Of a stretch of 36,233 nt of DNA, positions 25,801-34,500 are shown piece after piece. Both the position numbers and the translations under genes were made by a program. The notes under the pieces were generated by a model, which saw nothing but the letters and a program-made list of their open reading frames with translations, was not told where the DNA came from and did not search any database. Origin of the DNA: CAYPIE01 sp964410665. GTDB taxonomy: Bacteria > Planctomycetota > Planctomycetia > Gemmatales > Gemmataceae. Location: contig CAYPIE010000062.1 of NCBI GenBank assembly GCA_964410665.1, positions 1 to 36,233 on the forward strand. Direction: 5' to 3'. Each line of letters starts with the position of its first letter. The stretch's first letter is position 1.

Positions 25801-27286
25801 TACCGACCCGGGCTAGGGCCTCGCGTAAGCTGAACCGGTCGAGGTCGACGACGGGGTTGTTGGTATCTTCGTCGGTGGTCACGACGAAGACTTTCGAGTC
25901 TTGGAGTTCGTACGCGCCGATGTCGAGAGCGGAGCCGGACACACGGACGAAGGGGGCGCCGCGCTGGTCGATCTCCTGCAGGTCCGGGGCGACCGCGGCG
26001 ATGTCACCGGCGTCGATCGCTGGGCTGCCAGCCTGCAGGGCGTGGGTGGGGGTCACCCCGCCGTTGCGGTTGAGCGGGGCGAGCAGGGGGTCGATCGGGG
26101 CTTGATCAGTGCCGATCAGGTTGTTGTTCTTGCCGTTACTGATGCCGGTGAGGTTGGTGTCGACGCCGATTAGGTTGTTGCTGCTGGCGGGGTTGATGCG
26201 GCCAATGCCGGCTTCGATGTCGCTGGGGGTGGACCCAGCGAGGTTGCCGGCGACGATCGAGTTGCGCAGGCTGGCGGTGCCGTTCGAATAGGGATCAATC
26301 GAGATGCCGCCGCCGAGGCCGGCGGTCAGCGCATTCTGGTTGGCGACGTTCTCAGCGAGGGTGCTGTTTTCCAGGTCGACTTGGCCACTGTTGATGATGC
26401 GTATGGCGCCGCCAGCGTCGCTGGCCGTATTCCCGGACAGGGTGGATTGCTGGATGGTGACCTTGGCGAAGCTGACGTGCATCGCGCCGCCCTTGCCAGC
26501 CTGGTTGCCGACGAAGCTGCTGCCAATCACGGACAGGAAGCTGAATTCCTGAGCCCGGTAGCCGCCGCCGATCCCCCCGAGGGCTTGGTTGTTCTCGATC
26601 AGTGTGTTCAGGAGGGTAGTGTTCGTGTTCGTGCCCACTTGCAAGATGCCACCACCGTCTCCAGTGCCCTCGGCGACGTTATTGCGGATCACGCTATTGA
26701 TAACGCCGAGGTCGCCGCGGAGTTGCGCGATGGCGCCGCCCCCGCCGCCCTGTGCGACATTGTCTTCCAGGATCGAGGAGATGATGGTGACCTGGCCGCT
26801 GATTTCGTTGGAAGCGACCGCCCCACCGCGACCGGTGGCGGTGTTGTTGCGAATCGCCATGTTGCTGAGGATCAGGTTCTCGTCCTCGTTGAGCACCGCT
26901 CCGCCGTCGGTGTTCTGTCCGTTGGTCAGGGTGAGCCCGGAGATCTCCACGGTCGCCGAGTTGCCGTTGAAGCCGTCGTCGATGGTGAAAATGACGTTAT
27001 TCTGGCCGTTGATGGTGAGCCGGTCTCGGCCAGGGCCGCGGATTTCAACGGGCTCGCTCACGGTGGGCAGGTCGCTTGCCAGGGCAATGACGCCGGTCAA
27101 CTCGGGGGCGAACAGGATAAGGTTGTCCGGGTCGTTGGAGTTGTTGAGCTCGAGGATGGCCTGTCGGAAGGAGCCGTCCCCGCTGTCGGCAAGGTTGGTG
27201 ACGTCAAAGGTCGCCGGGACGGTACGGTCTTCAAGGGACTCGAGCCGGACGGCAACCGGCGAAACCAGACGGCGTGGCGCGTTCAT
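22814..27286 (-). CDS. Giant beta-helix/Ig-like/FG-GAP exported protein, paralogue 2
   Basis: This 1490-aa protein has the same layout as the downstream paralogue: RLESLEDRTVPATF at 14-27, beta-helix domains at about 25-457 and 462-802, three Ig-like domains between about 808 and 1130, and FG-GAP repeats from about 1142 ending GGIFVG. Helix rungs carry NSTxxxN motifs, and each helix closes with a DIGAxE block. Its third codon positions look richer in G/C than paralogue 1, which suggests different ages or selection after duplication. A surface or extracellular matrix role is inferred. ATG 27286 is chosen for AGGAG five bases upstream; the open frame extends nine codons further. Confidence 0.85.
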   Translation of the reverse strand: MNAPRRLVSPVAVRLESLEDRTVPATFDVTNLADSGDGSFRQAILELNNSNDPDNLILFAPELTGVIALASDLPTVSEPVEIRGPGRDRLTINGQNNVIFTIDDGFNGNSATVEISGLTLTNGQNTDGGAVLNEDENLILSNMAIRNNTATGRGGAVASNEISGQVTIISSILEDNVAQGGGGGAIAQLRGDLGVINSVIRNNVAEGTGDGGGILQVGTNTNTTLLNTLIENNQALGGIGGGYRAQEFSFLSVIGSSFVGNQAGKGGAMHVSFAKVTIQQSTLSGNTASDAGGAIRIINSGQVDLENSTLAENVANQNALTAGLGGGISIDPYSNGTASLRNSIVAGNLAGSTPSDIEAGIGRINPASSNNLIGVDTNLTGISNGKNNNLIGTDQAPIDPLLAPLNRNGGVTPTHALQAGSPAIDAGDIAAVAPDLQEIDQRGAPFVRVSGSALDIGAYELQDSKVFVVTTDEDTNNPVVDLDRFSLREALARVGSEAQTINFASDLAGETITLTLGQLDIQSAVTINGLGTQNLTISGDNLARLFDIDDRDNNVLVDVNISGLTLANGAADSGGAIRNQENLSLANVHITGSKATVDGGGIFAERGSVSLQDSTISDNQAGGNGGGIAVLTKASVSVSNSTVSGNTAGNSGGGIFQSSGSTTLRVTNSTIAFNTADADNTDGGAGGGLARTNGTTELESSIVARNQAGDSGMHPDVSGTVEVDFSLIENITGFDPVDSDNDNNVTGANPLLQPLGDNGGPTPTHALDKSSPAVNRGSNPDDLANDQRGLGFPRVDGAAADIGAFETDQPLQTIQVTVERPGQPDPTNQLPLSFVVTFSEPVTDLTEDDLIVTAEGNDPTVTLTGSNASYLVQIGGLTSAGEVTLDVPAGVVFNAMGNTNAASTSSDNSIFYDPNTSDLGPTVVIGQAEGQLDPTDQQPIRFTLTFSEPVTGLEASDIVIDNPAGNTPEVSLTGSEDTYFIEISNLIFPGELTVSLPAGVATDATGNLSAPAIPNSPGEDSVLFNASFDGPTVSLEIAPGQNDPTPFLPLRFAVEFSVPVTGFTAEDIVVTSEGNDNPEVRLLGTGASYTIEIENLSVPGPVTVFIPAQVAVDAAGNPNAASTSSDNTLVFDPTAPGFTPVGQNSTSIFAVGASFGGPNQVVVYDGSNEPGTDELYRIDVDLPGFSGGLRTAQADVTGDGEPDVIIGTGPGISNRVFVYDGMTRGIVAAFNPFETSFGGGLFVAAVDINGDSIAEIIVSPDQSGGPIIAIYNGGDFVELTRFFGIEDPNFRGGARVGVGDINRDGLGDLAVGAGFGGGPRMALFNGALVLAGDPNPKFVQDFFVFEQSLRDGAWVAVGDLDGDGFGDLYLGGGPQGGPRVRIFSGAILITGQFNSADPGTTPDVQLGNFFGDNPDSRSGIRVGAKDLNGDGLADIMVAQAEGRGSLLVGYNAATTPENNVPQEQLFNREVFGGFLDFFDPNGFPGGIFVG

Positions 27287-27671
27287 GAGAACTCCTGGAA
27301 TGATCGAGATCAAGCAACGGTAGTCGAGACCCAGCGCCGACCGAGCAAAGTCTGCTGAAGACGCGAAAGTCGGCGGCTAGCAAGGGACGGCCTCGCATCA
27401 TCAGCACGAGCCCCCTGAATTTCCTGAGCCAAGCGATCCATACAAGTCGCCAAAATTTCCTAGCTCATTTTTCTGTCCGGAGCGTCGGGGAAATTCGGAT
27501 TTTGCTTGAGACTTTTCCTCGGACCATCGTGCGCGCGGTCGATACTTCCTCGTAGTCAAAGTTTCTCTAAACGGTCATGACTCTCCAGATTGGCCAAACT
27601 CACGATCGGGTCAAGCGGAACCGGGAGGCGGGCGTTGACCCGAGGAATCTTTTCGAACGGAGTTGACGGTT
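27287..27671. other. Divergent intergenic region with conserved leader
   Basis: These 385 bases separate two divergent giants. The part next to paralogue 2 (27287-27330) carries the leader shared with paralogue 1, including TGATCGAGATCA (27301-27312). The remainder shows no gene and no obvious repeat. GGAG at 27659-27662 is the ribosome site of the + strand gene. Both promoters are expected here; no clear box was assigned. Confidence 0.6.
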
Positions 27672-30600
27672 ATGACGAATCTGCACGCTGGTGTGGTGAA
27701 GCAGCCCTTGCTGAGGCGGAATGTGCAGACTCTGCGGCCTTTCAGTCGGCTCAGTTTGCGTTTGGAATCGCTCGAGCAACGCTGCACTCCCGTCATCACC
27801 TCCGACGTCACGGCCGGCGTCTTGACCGTTACCTCCGATGCTGAAGCCGACGCCATGGTCATTGGCGTCGACGCTGGGAATGTCACGATCAACGGGGCCA
27901 ATCCCGATAGCGGTCCGGTCAACGCGGACAGCATTAGCCGGATCATGATCTCTGGCGGGGATGGCAACGATACCATCGATCTCAGCGAGGTGACTTCGCT
28001 GAGCTACACGGCGTTGCTCGGGACCGAACTCAATGGAGATGCTGGGATTGATCTTATCATTGGATCTGAATTGAATGATATTCTTCGCGGTGGTTCGGCC
28101 AATGACACCCTGATCGGGTTCGTCGGCAGTGACGAGTTATTTGGCGATGCTGACGATGATTTGTTCATCTGGAACCACGGCGATGGCACCGATCTATTCG
28201 AAGGGGGGACAGGCAACGACCAGGTGATCGTCAATGGTTCGATGACGACCGACGATGAACTCACCATTGAATCGATGGCCATGCGCGTCAATCTGCAACG
28301 AACCAATCTAGAGCCGTTCAGCCTCGATCTGGGGACGGTGGAACGCCTCCTTGTAAATACATTTGGTGGGGATGATCGTGTCGATGCCACTGGGCTTGAG
28401 GCGGGGGTACTGAATGAAGTGACCCTCAATGGGGAGCAAGGAGACGATTCGCTGGTCGGTTCGGCTGGCGCGGATAGCCTTAACGGCGGAGGTGGTAATG
28501 ATACCCTGATCGGCTTTCAGAATAATGACACGCTTGTCGGTGCCGAAGGCAACGACCTGCTGATCTGGAATAACGGCGACGGCACTGATCTGCTCGAAGG
28601 AGGAGCGGGAACCGACACGGTCGAGGTCAATAGCGCCTCCGATGGTGATGAGTTGACCATCGCTGATGCTGGTACGGAACGCGTTCGTGTGGAGCGAACC
28701 AACGTCGGTCCATTTAGCCTAGACATTGGCAGCAGCGAGGTGCTTGAGGTCAATGGCCAGGCCGGTGATGATACGATCACCGCCACTGGGCTGTCCGCAG
28801 GCCGACTAGAGCTGGACGTCAACGGCGACGATGGGGCGGATTTCATTATTGGCAGCGCTGGGGGTGACCTGCTGCAAGGTGGGGCAGACAGTGATTCCGT
28901 CTTCGGTAGTACCGGGAATGACACGATCCTGGGCAATTCCGGGAATGACACGCTGGCGGGCGAGGCCGGGAATGACCTGCTGATTTGGAATAACGGGGAT
29001 GGGAATGACCAACTCGCTGGGGAGGACGGCGATGACACGGTCCAGGTGACTGGGTCGAATATTGCTGGCGACGATGTTCAGGTGACAGGAAGTGGCACCA
29101 CAACCATCTTTGAACGGCTCAATTTAGGGGTGTTTCGCCTAGAGATCACCACCAGTGAGATCCTCGAAGTCAATCTGTTGGCCGGCGATGACACGATCAA
29201 TGCCTCGGGCTTGCCCGCAGGGCTGTTCGACGAGGTAATAGTCGATGGTGGGGCGGGGAATGATTCCCAAGTCGGTTCGCAAGGTCCCGACACACTGGTG
29301 GGCGGCGAGGGTGCCGATACGCTACTAGGCTTTCAGGGGAACGACAATCTGCAAGGCCAGAATGGCGATGACGTCCTGGTCTGGAACAATGGCGATGGCG
29401 ATGACACTGTAGGAGGGGGCCCAGGCAACGATATTGCTCAGATTAATGGAGCCGATGGCTCCGACGAAGACTTCATGAGCTTGCTCAACGGCGACCGAAT
29501 CCGTTTTGAGCGGACCAATTTCGACCCCTTCGTTCTGGATATCGGCACCAGTGAAACGATTGCCATTAATGCGTTGGGCGGCGATGATTCGCTCATGGTC
29601 ATGCCCCTGGAGTCGACCGATTTCTTAGTCAATGGTGGTGACGGGATAGATCGGTTGGATGTGAATCTGGCCGGAGCAAGCAACCCCATGCAAACCGGTC
29701 CTACCGATGGGATGGGCAGGATTACCTTTGACGACCGTGAACCGATTACCTTTGGCGGGATGGAGCAAGTCAACGTCTTTGAGGGGCCACCTCCCCCGAC
29801 CGGACAGAATACCACGGATCGATTCGCAGTTGGCGCTGAAGCACTGGGTGGCAATAGCGTGCAAGTCATCGATGGCGATGGCAATAACCTGTACTTGCTT
29901 CCTGCATTCGAGGAGACCTTGACCGGTGGGGTGCGAACTGCGTTGGCCGATATCACCGGGGATGGAGTCCCCGATGTCATTGTCGGTTCCGGGCCGGGGC
30001 AGACCGCCCAGGTTCGGCTGTTTGATGGCGCGACCGAGCAACCGATCGGTAGCCCGATCATCCCGTTCGAGACGACGTATACGGGTGGGCTGTTTGTGGC
30101 CGCGGGGGATGTGAATGATGATGGTCGGGCGGATATTGTCGTCAGTCCAGATGTCTCTGGCGGCCCACGCGTGCAGATCTATGATGCCGCAACCTTGACC
30201 ATTCTGGCGGACTTCTTCGGGATCGAAGGGGATGTCAGTTTCCGGGGCGGGGTTCGAGTGGGGATGGGCGACCTCAACGCCGATGGCTTTAGTGATCTTT
30301 TGGTAGCGGCCGGAGCAAGTGGCGGGCCCAGGGTCGCGGTGTTCGATGGCCAAGCGATTGGCAATGGTACCCCCGGAGCCAAGCTCGTGACGGACTTTTT
30401 TGTCTTCGAACCGAGTCTGCGCGATGGCGTCTTTCTCAGCGCCGGTGACTTCAATGGCGATGGTCAAGCGGATCTTGTGGTCGGGGGCGGACCTCAAGGG
30501 GGACCACGGGTTCGTATCTTCTCTGGGGCGGCCTTACTTGCCGGCAATTTCGATCCTAGCGATCCCGGTGTGACGCCCGGGGTGCAACTGGCCAACTTCT

Positions 30601-30818
30601 TTGTCGGTGACCCAGCAAGTCGCGGCGGTATTCGGCTGACGGTCAAGGATCTGAACCAGGATGGGCGCGCAGATCTCGTCGCTGGCGCGGGGGAAGGGAT
30701 TGGCTCCGAGGTGACCGGCTTTTTAGGCGAGACTATCCCGACCGAAGGCTCCCCAAGCGATACACGCTTTGGGTTCCCCGTCTTCGCTGACTTTTTGGGT
30801 GGCGTGTTTGTGGGGTGA
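27672..30818 (+). CDS. RTX-module/FG-GAP exported giant
   Basis: This 1048-aa protein has LRLESLEQRCTPV (29-41) near its N-terminus. Residues of about 45-700 hold four RTX-type modules of roughly 130 aa. Each has GNDTL nonapeptides, a (I/V)WNxGDGxD block (near 28159, 28553, 28973 and 29371), an ERTNxxPFxLDIGxxE block and GGDDxxxxxGL. The C-terminal 340 aa (from 711) are an FG-GAP domain homologous to those of the two beta-helix giants, ending GGVFVG. The same C-terminal domain has therefore been joined to a different stalk. Calcium binding and surface location are inferred. ATG 27672 is chosen for GGAG at 27659-27662; a TTG at 27663 is an alternative. Confidence 0.85.
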   Translation: MTNLHAGVVKQPLLRRNVQTLRPFSRLSLRLESLEQRCTPVITSDVTAGVLTVTSDAEADAMVIGVDAGNVTINGANPDSGPVNADSISRIMISGGDGNDTIDLSEVTSLSYTALLGTELNGDAGIDLIIGSELNDILRGGSANDTLIGFVGSDELFGDADDDLFIWNHGDGTDLFEGGTGNDQVIVNGSMTTDDELTIESMAMRVNLQRTNLEPFSLDLGTVERLLVNTFGGDDRVDATGLEAGVLNEVTLNGEQGDDSLVGSAGADSLNGGGGNDTLIGFQNNDTLVGAEGNDLLIWNNGDGTDLLEGGAGTDTVEVNSASDGDELTIADAGTERVRVERTNVGPFSLDIGSSEVLEVNGQAGDDTITATGLSAGRLELDVNGDDGADFIIGSAGGDLLQGGADSDSVFGSTGNDTILGNSGNDTLAGEAGNDLLIWNNGDGNDQLAGEDGDDTVQVTGSNIAGDDVQVTGSGTTTIFERLNLGVFRLEITTSEILEVNLLAGDDTINASGLPAGLFDEVIVDGGAGNDSQVGSQGPDTLVGGEGADTLLGFQGNDNLQGQNGDDVLVWNNGDGDDTVGGGPGNDIAQINGADGSDEDFMSLLNGDRIRFERTNFDPFVLDIGTSETIAINALGGDDSLMVMPLESTDFLVNGGDGIDRLDVNLAGASNPMQTGPTDGMGRITFDDREPITFGGMEQVNVFEGPPPPTGQNTTDRFAVGAEALGGNSVQVIDGDGNNLYLLPAFEETLTGGVRTALADITGDGVPDVIVGSGPGQTAQVRLFDGATEQPIGSPIIPFETTYTGGLFVAAGDVNDDGRADIVVSPDVSGGPRVQIYDAATLTILADFFGIEGDVSFRGGVRVGMGDLNADGFSDLLVAAGASGGPRVAVFDGQAIGNGTPGAKLVTDFFVFEPSLRDGVFLSAGDFNGDGQADLVVGGGPQGGPRVRIFSGAALLAGNFDPSDPGVTPGVQLANFFVGDPASRGGIRLTVKDLNQDGRADLVAGAGEGIGSEVTGFLGETIPTEGSPSDTRFGFPVFADFLGGVFVG

Positions 30819-30820
30819 TC

Positions 30821-30886
30821 AGATGATTCGGAGGGCTCACCCCGGACAGAGGTCCGGGGTGAGCGGCTTGGCTGTCCGAATCATCT
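30821..30886. terminator. Nested double-stem terminator between convergent genes
   Basis: An inner 13-bp stem (30835-30847 with 30852-30864, four-base loop) sits inside an outer 11-bp stem, AGATGATTCGG (30821-30831) with CCGAATCATCT (30876-30886). The element fills the 72 bases between the FG-GAP giant stop (30818) and the msrB stop (30891) and can serve both strands. Confidence 0.85.
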
Positions 30887-30890
30887 AGCG

Positions 30891-31370
30891 TTAGCCGGCG
30901 GCGGGATGGGCGAGCTGAGCCAAGTCGTCGGCATGAACAAAAGTCAGCGATTCCGAATTGACACAGAAACGCAGCCCAGTCGGTGCCGGCCCATCTTCGA
31001 AGACATGCCCCAAGTGGCCGTCACATCGACGACACAGGATTTCGACGCGGGTCATCCCATGGCTATGATCTGCCGCGGTCGCCACATTTTCGCTGGCGAC
31101 GGGTTGAAAGAAGCTCGGCCAGCCGGTGCCGGAATGGAACTTTGCATGCGATGCGAACAGCGGCAGTCGACAACAGACACAAGCATAAACGCCTTCATGT
31201 TTGTGGTCGAGTAGATTGCCACAGAATGGCGGTTCGGTTCCCTTGCCTCGTGCGATCTGGTACTGCTCGGGCGTTAAAAGCACCTGCCACTCGGCATCAC
31301 TTTTCTCGACCCTCTCGACCTCGACTGGCCCCACCAACTCACCTTTTCGGTTGAACATTTTTACTTGCAT
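30891..31370 (-). CDS. msrB: Peptide-methionine (R)-S-oxide reductase
   Basis: This 159-aa cytoplasmic enzyme reduces the R form of methionine sulfoxide in proteins. The zinc cysteines are C64/C67 (CVCC) and C113/C116 (CRRC). The catalytic cysteine is C136 in GLRFCVNSESL, and C50 in PPFCG may be the resolving cysteine. GTGWPSF (81-87) is the usual substrate-side motif. The first 20 residues are a short extension. ATG 31370 has GGAG seven bases upstream. There is no signal peptide, and no msrA was seen. The gene lies downstream of the LamG giant with a strong hairpin between them. Confidence 0.95.
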   Translation of the reverse strand: MQVKMFNRKGELVGPVEVERVEKSDAEWQVLLTPEQYQIARGKGTEPPFCGNLLDHKHEGVYACVCCRLPLFASHAKFHSGTGWPSFFQPVASENVATAADHSHGMTRVEILCRRCDGHLGHVFEDGPAPTGLRFCVNSESLTFVHADDLAQLAHPAAG

Positions 31371-31390
31371 AAAATATCTCCGGAAAACGA

Positions 31391-31433
31391 ACCAGGTCGC
31401 TACAGTGATCTATTTTCACTGTAGCGACCTGGT
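31391..31433 (-). terminator. 18-bp stem hairpin between the LamG giant and msrB
   Basis: Bases 31391-31408 pair perfectly with 31416-31433 (18 bp, seven-base loop). On the - strand the stem is followed by TCGTTTTCC, so it probably ends transcription of the LamG giant about 80 bases after its stop. It also lies only 20 bases before the msrB start, so it could instead be a 5' leader structure of msrB. Confidence 0.75.
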
Positions 31434-31512
31434 CAACGTTTTGTTGTCACTCCCGCAGGGGTGGGGTCGTCCCTGCCCATGGTCCATCCTGCTAAAACGT
31501 GGTTGGAAGGAC

Positions 31513-34500
31513 TCAGCTTAGGCTGTCCGGCTGCGTCAGGTTCCCATTGGCCAGATCGTCGGCGAGGAGCTGGTTGAGCCAGAAGGCGACATCCTCGAGG
31601 TTGGCGTTTCGGTTTCCGTCTTCGTTGATGAGGTTGTTGCCCTTGTATCCGAAGCCGAGGTGATAGATGCCATCGGCGACGGTGTTGACGGCGTTGTCGT
31701 TGCCGAACAGGTGAGTGCGGGCCCCATCGTTCTGGACCAGGTGGAATCCGGTTTCTTCGTTGTCCTCATCGTCGCCGTGGAGCTTGATCCATTCCTCGGC
31801 GTGGTTGGCCTGGATGTAATCACTGATTGCTCGGACATCGTCCGTATCGATCATGCCATCATCCGCGGCTCCAGTCTGGACAATCGCTTCTTTGATGATG
31901 ACGTTCATGCCATCGGCTGCTCGGGCACCATCGACAAGGTCGGCGGTGGAGATCCGCTCGATGAGTCCGGGATCGCTGGTGATCATGGTGACCAGCTGGT
32001 CGAGGCCGGTGCCGGTGCTTGGGTTGACGCTTCGGTCGACCTGGTCGTTGACCAGCGAACCGTTTTCGAGATCGTCGGCGAGGAGCTGGTTGAGCCAGAA
32101 GGCGACATCCTCGAGGTTGGCGTTTCGGTTTCCGTCTTCGTTGATGAGGTTGTTGCCCTTGTATCCGAAGCCGAGGTGATAGATGCCATCGGCGACGGTG
32201 TTGACGGCGTTGTCGTTGCCGAACAGGTGAGTGCGGGCCCCATCGTTCTGGACCAGGTGGAATCCGGTTTCTTCGTTGTCCTCATCGTCGCCGTGGAGCT
32301 TGATCCATTCCTCGGCGTGGTTAGCCTGGATGTAGTCGGCAAGGTCGCGGACGTCGCCGGGGGTGAAGGTGCCGTCATTGGCGACACCGGTAGCCTTGAT
32401 GGCCTCGAGGATGATGGCGTTCATGCCGTCGGCCGCCAGGGCACCTTCCTGGATTTCACCGGGGTCGACTCGAGCATTGAGGCCTGGGTCTTCGTAGATC
32501 AGATTTACCAGCTTGTCGAGTCCGGTGTTGGTGTTCCCACGGTTGGGGCCTTGCACATCGGGTTGTTCGCCCGCGAGCAGGGCCACTTCACCACGGTTGA
32601 GGGCCCGATTGAACATGGAGAACTCGGAGATGGTGCCCTCGAAGTAGTCCGCGGTCCAGGTCGGGTTGCGGTCGTTGCGTTGCCAAGTGTTGGCACCGAT
32701 GACCAGATTTTCCTGGTTGGTCGCGATTCCGCTGGTGAAGTCGGTCTCGGTATCGACCAGCTGGCCATCGACATAGAGACGCAGGCCGCTTTGGCTGCCG
32801 AAGGTGACGGCCATGTGATGCATGACTCCTTCGCGCACGGTCCCCGAATTGCTCATAACATATTCTTGACCGTTTGTAGTTTGTAGACGCAGTTTCACTC
32901 GCCCGTCCTGGACAAAGGCAGTGATGTGACCACCGTCCTCGTAACCACTATGGTCCTTGGAAAATAGTGTGTGACGGCCCGCGACGTCATTGGCAACAAA
33001 GTTGAGACTGATCGTTCCATCGGTCAAGTTGAATTCGTCACTGTGCTCGATCTCGAGGGCCCCTTGCTGGTTCGTCACCGTGACTTCCTCGACCATCATG
33101 ATCTCCGCTGCCACGATGTCGTCCCCGTTGGGGGCCAGATCCGGGTTGCCAAGCGAGCCGTTTTCAAGGTCGTCGGCGAGGAGCTGGTTGAGCCAGAAGG
33201 CGACGTCCTCGAGGTTGGCATTGCGGTTCCCATCCTCGTTGATGAGGTTGTTGCGGTCGTATCCGAAGCCGAGGTGGTAGATGCCATCGGCGACGGTGTT
33301 GACGGCGTTGTCATTACCGAAGAGGTGGGTGCGAGCCCCATCGTTCTGGACCAGGTGGAATCCGGTTTCTTCGTTGTCTTCATCGTCGCCGTGGAGCTTG
33401 ATCCATTCCTCGGCGTGGTTGGCCTGGATGTGGTCGGCAAGGTCACGAACATCAAGAGCGTCAATCTCGCCATCGTTGGCGACACCGGTAGCCTTGATGG
33501 CTTGGATGATGATGGCGTTCATGCCATCGGCTGCTCGGGCACCATCGACAAGGTCGGCGGTGGAGATCCGCTCGATGAGTCCGGGATCGCTGGTGATCAT
33601 GGTGACCAGCTGGTCGAGGCCGGTGCCGGTGCTTGGGTTGACGCTTCGGTCGACCTGGTCGTTGACCAGCGAACCGTTTTCGAGATCGTCGGCGAGGAGC
33701 TGGTTGAGCCAGAAGGCGACGTCCTCGAGGTTGGCATTGCGGTTCCCATCCTCGTTGATGAGGTTGTTGCGGTCGTATCCGAAGCCGAGGTGGTAGATGC
33801 CATCGGCGACGGTGTTGACGGCGTTGTCATTACCGAAGAGGTGGGTGCGAGCCCCATCGTTCTGGACCAGGTGGAATCCGGTTTCTTCGTTGTCCTCATC
33901 GTCACCGTGGAGCTTGATCCATTCCTCGGCGTGGTTTGCCTGGATGTAGTCGGCAAGGTCGCGGACGTCGCCGGGGGTGAAGGTGCCGTCATTGGCGACA
34001 CCGGTAGCCTTGATGGCCTCGAGGATGATGGCGTTCATGCCGTCGGCTGCCAGGGCGCCCTGATCGATTTCCTGCGGCGTGATTCGCTTATTCAAGCCCG
34101 GGTCGTATAGGATAAAGTTCACCAGCTGATCCAGGCCTGTCCCTGTGCTTGGCTGAACGGGAGTATCTGGGTTGTCATTGCCAGCCAGTGCAGCCACTTC
34201 TGCGGAACTTAGCTGGATTCCGTAGACGGTGAAGTCGCGGATGGTTCCGTCAAAGTGGTCCTGGGTTCGTGTGGGGTTATTGGCATCACGCTGCCAGGTG
34301 CTGGCCCCGAGGACCAGGTTATTGGTGTTGCTCTCGATGCCTTGAGTGACGTCGAGCCGCCGGCCGATCATCTCGCCGTTGAGGTAAACCCAATAGCCGT
34401 CTTGGCCAAAGGTGACTGCGAGCTGGTATTCTTGACCGTCACGGATAGTGTTGTCTGCTGAGGTCAGGGTGAAGGACTCACGATCACTCTGCAGACGGAC